Shown: positions 59,231-60,000 of the stretch, one piece after another
How positions within the stretch are numbered: position 1 is the stretch's first letter
How the letters are laid out: the number at the start of each line of letters is the position of its first letter
NCBI RefSeq assembly: GCF_932526225.1
Contig: NC_064047.1
Location: 1,552,001-1,612,000, forward strand
Length of the DNA stretch: 60,000 nucleotides
Direction: 5' to 3'
From: Nematostella vectensis
Lineage: Eukaryota > Cnidaria > Anthozoa > Actiniaria > Edwardsiidae
Program-made: the position numbers and the translations under genes
Notes under the pieces: generated by a model
Databases searched by the model: none
What the model saw: only the letters and a program-made list of their open reading frames with translations
Told to the model about the DNA's origin: nothing

Positions 59231-60000
59231 TCACAGTTACCAGTCATAGGGGGATAACACTGTTATCACTGGGGTGTATATCACAAGGTGGATATCACAG
59301 AAAAATCATCATCATACACCTCAAGTAATCCACAACGTTACATAAAGAGCATCCTATGGTGAAATATGCGCTCTTTAATAATTAATCAGGTGGATATAAG
59401 TGGGTGAATAACAGCATTTAACAATCCGAGCTTACGACAGTACTGGAAATTACGGGTATCACTCGGTGGATATCAGCCTGGAAGGCCCATATATACAGCT
59501 TAAGTTACGTGAACAGCATTCTTAGGTGGAATATATGCCGCTAAATCATCATGTGAATAACAGTTAACGACCGCCAGCTTAAGCTGAATGTGCTGATAAA
59601 GAAACGGTGAATATGTTTTTTTGGACTAACCACAAGAGTATGTCATCTGTGCAAATTGACAGATGAATGCACACATCGTAATACACGTACACGGTGTTTG
59701 ATGTGTTAGAAGCGTCAATGTGATAACGATTTGGATAGACAAATACCAGTAACACAGTTTTTCTCGTTGAGCAATCAAATGATAAGCAATCAATGAACAA
59801 TGCATCAAACCAAAAAGGAACAAGCGACAAGAAAATGATGGTGGTCTACCATTGCCCTTGCGGGGCGCCCATTGCGAGCTCAAGGGCGACACAGACAACC
59901 CGAGCAATCAAGATTTCATTATAGCCAATTAGAGCACCACTCATATTCATTCAGATCGTGGACATTCTGTAGCATTAAACGGACAACAATGCATCATGGA
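59231..60000. other. downstream of CI-MPR, no gene supported
   Basis: AT-rich sequence with loose GGTGGATATCA/GGTGAATAACA repeats (59270-59560). Short minus-strand frames have no motif. Confidence 0.5.

Overview
The window is animal nuclear DNA: intron-rich genes with GT-AG junctions, many short inverted-repeat (MITE-like) elements, a non-LTR retrotransposon, and very large intronic minisatellites. Gene content and repeat style suggest an early-branching marine invertebrate, most likely a cnidarian (sea anemone or coral). That placement is inference; no species marker was seen.

Layout. 40-4400: the last four coding exons of SEC63 (+), the ER translocon J-protein; its first intron here is filled by about 52 copies of a 31-bp G-rich repeat that starts at the splice donor. 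7573-8988: an uninterrupted MACPF-domain secreted protein (+). 10654-11364: a small secreted protein with three six-cysteine modules (-). 14272-16199: a 5'-truncated LINE with an intact reverse-transcriptase frame and a 29-bp snap-back palindrome at its 5' edge. 16907-59109: an almost complete cation-independent mannose-6-phosphate receptor (CI-MPR/IGF2R) gene (+), which I assembled by hand as 39 exons whose phases agree. It encodes a signal peptide, 15 MRH repeats, a membrane segment and a short tail with a YxxI-type tyrosine signal and a terminal DEDLL acidic dileucine. One short exon at the repeat 13/14 junction was not found.

The four residues that define mannose-6-phosphate binding (Q, R, E, Y) occur together only in repeats 3, 5, 8 and 11, unlike the vertebrate set (3, 5, 9, 15). 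The second theme is structural. In at least ten introns, from two unrelated genes, tandem duplications begin exactly at or straddle a splice site, so copies of donors or acceptors, sometimes with adjoining exon sequence, are stacked beside the real one. The extremes are about 64 copies of a 37-bp unit carrying GTAAGT after exon 24, about 52 copies of 31 bp in SEC63, and about 30 copies of 48 bp before the membrane exon.

SEC63 and CI-MPR are housekeeping secretory/lysosomal genes, while the MACPF and Cys-rich genes look like secreted effectors or surface proteins. Nothing indicates that the four genes form one pathway. Long track ORFs inside the minisatellites are artefacts of repeat periods divisible by three.
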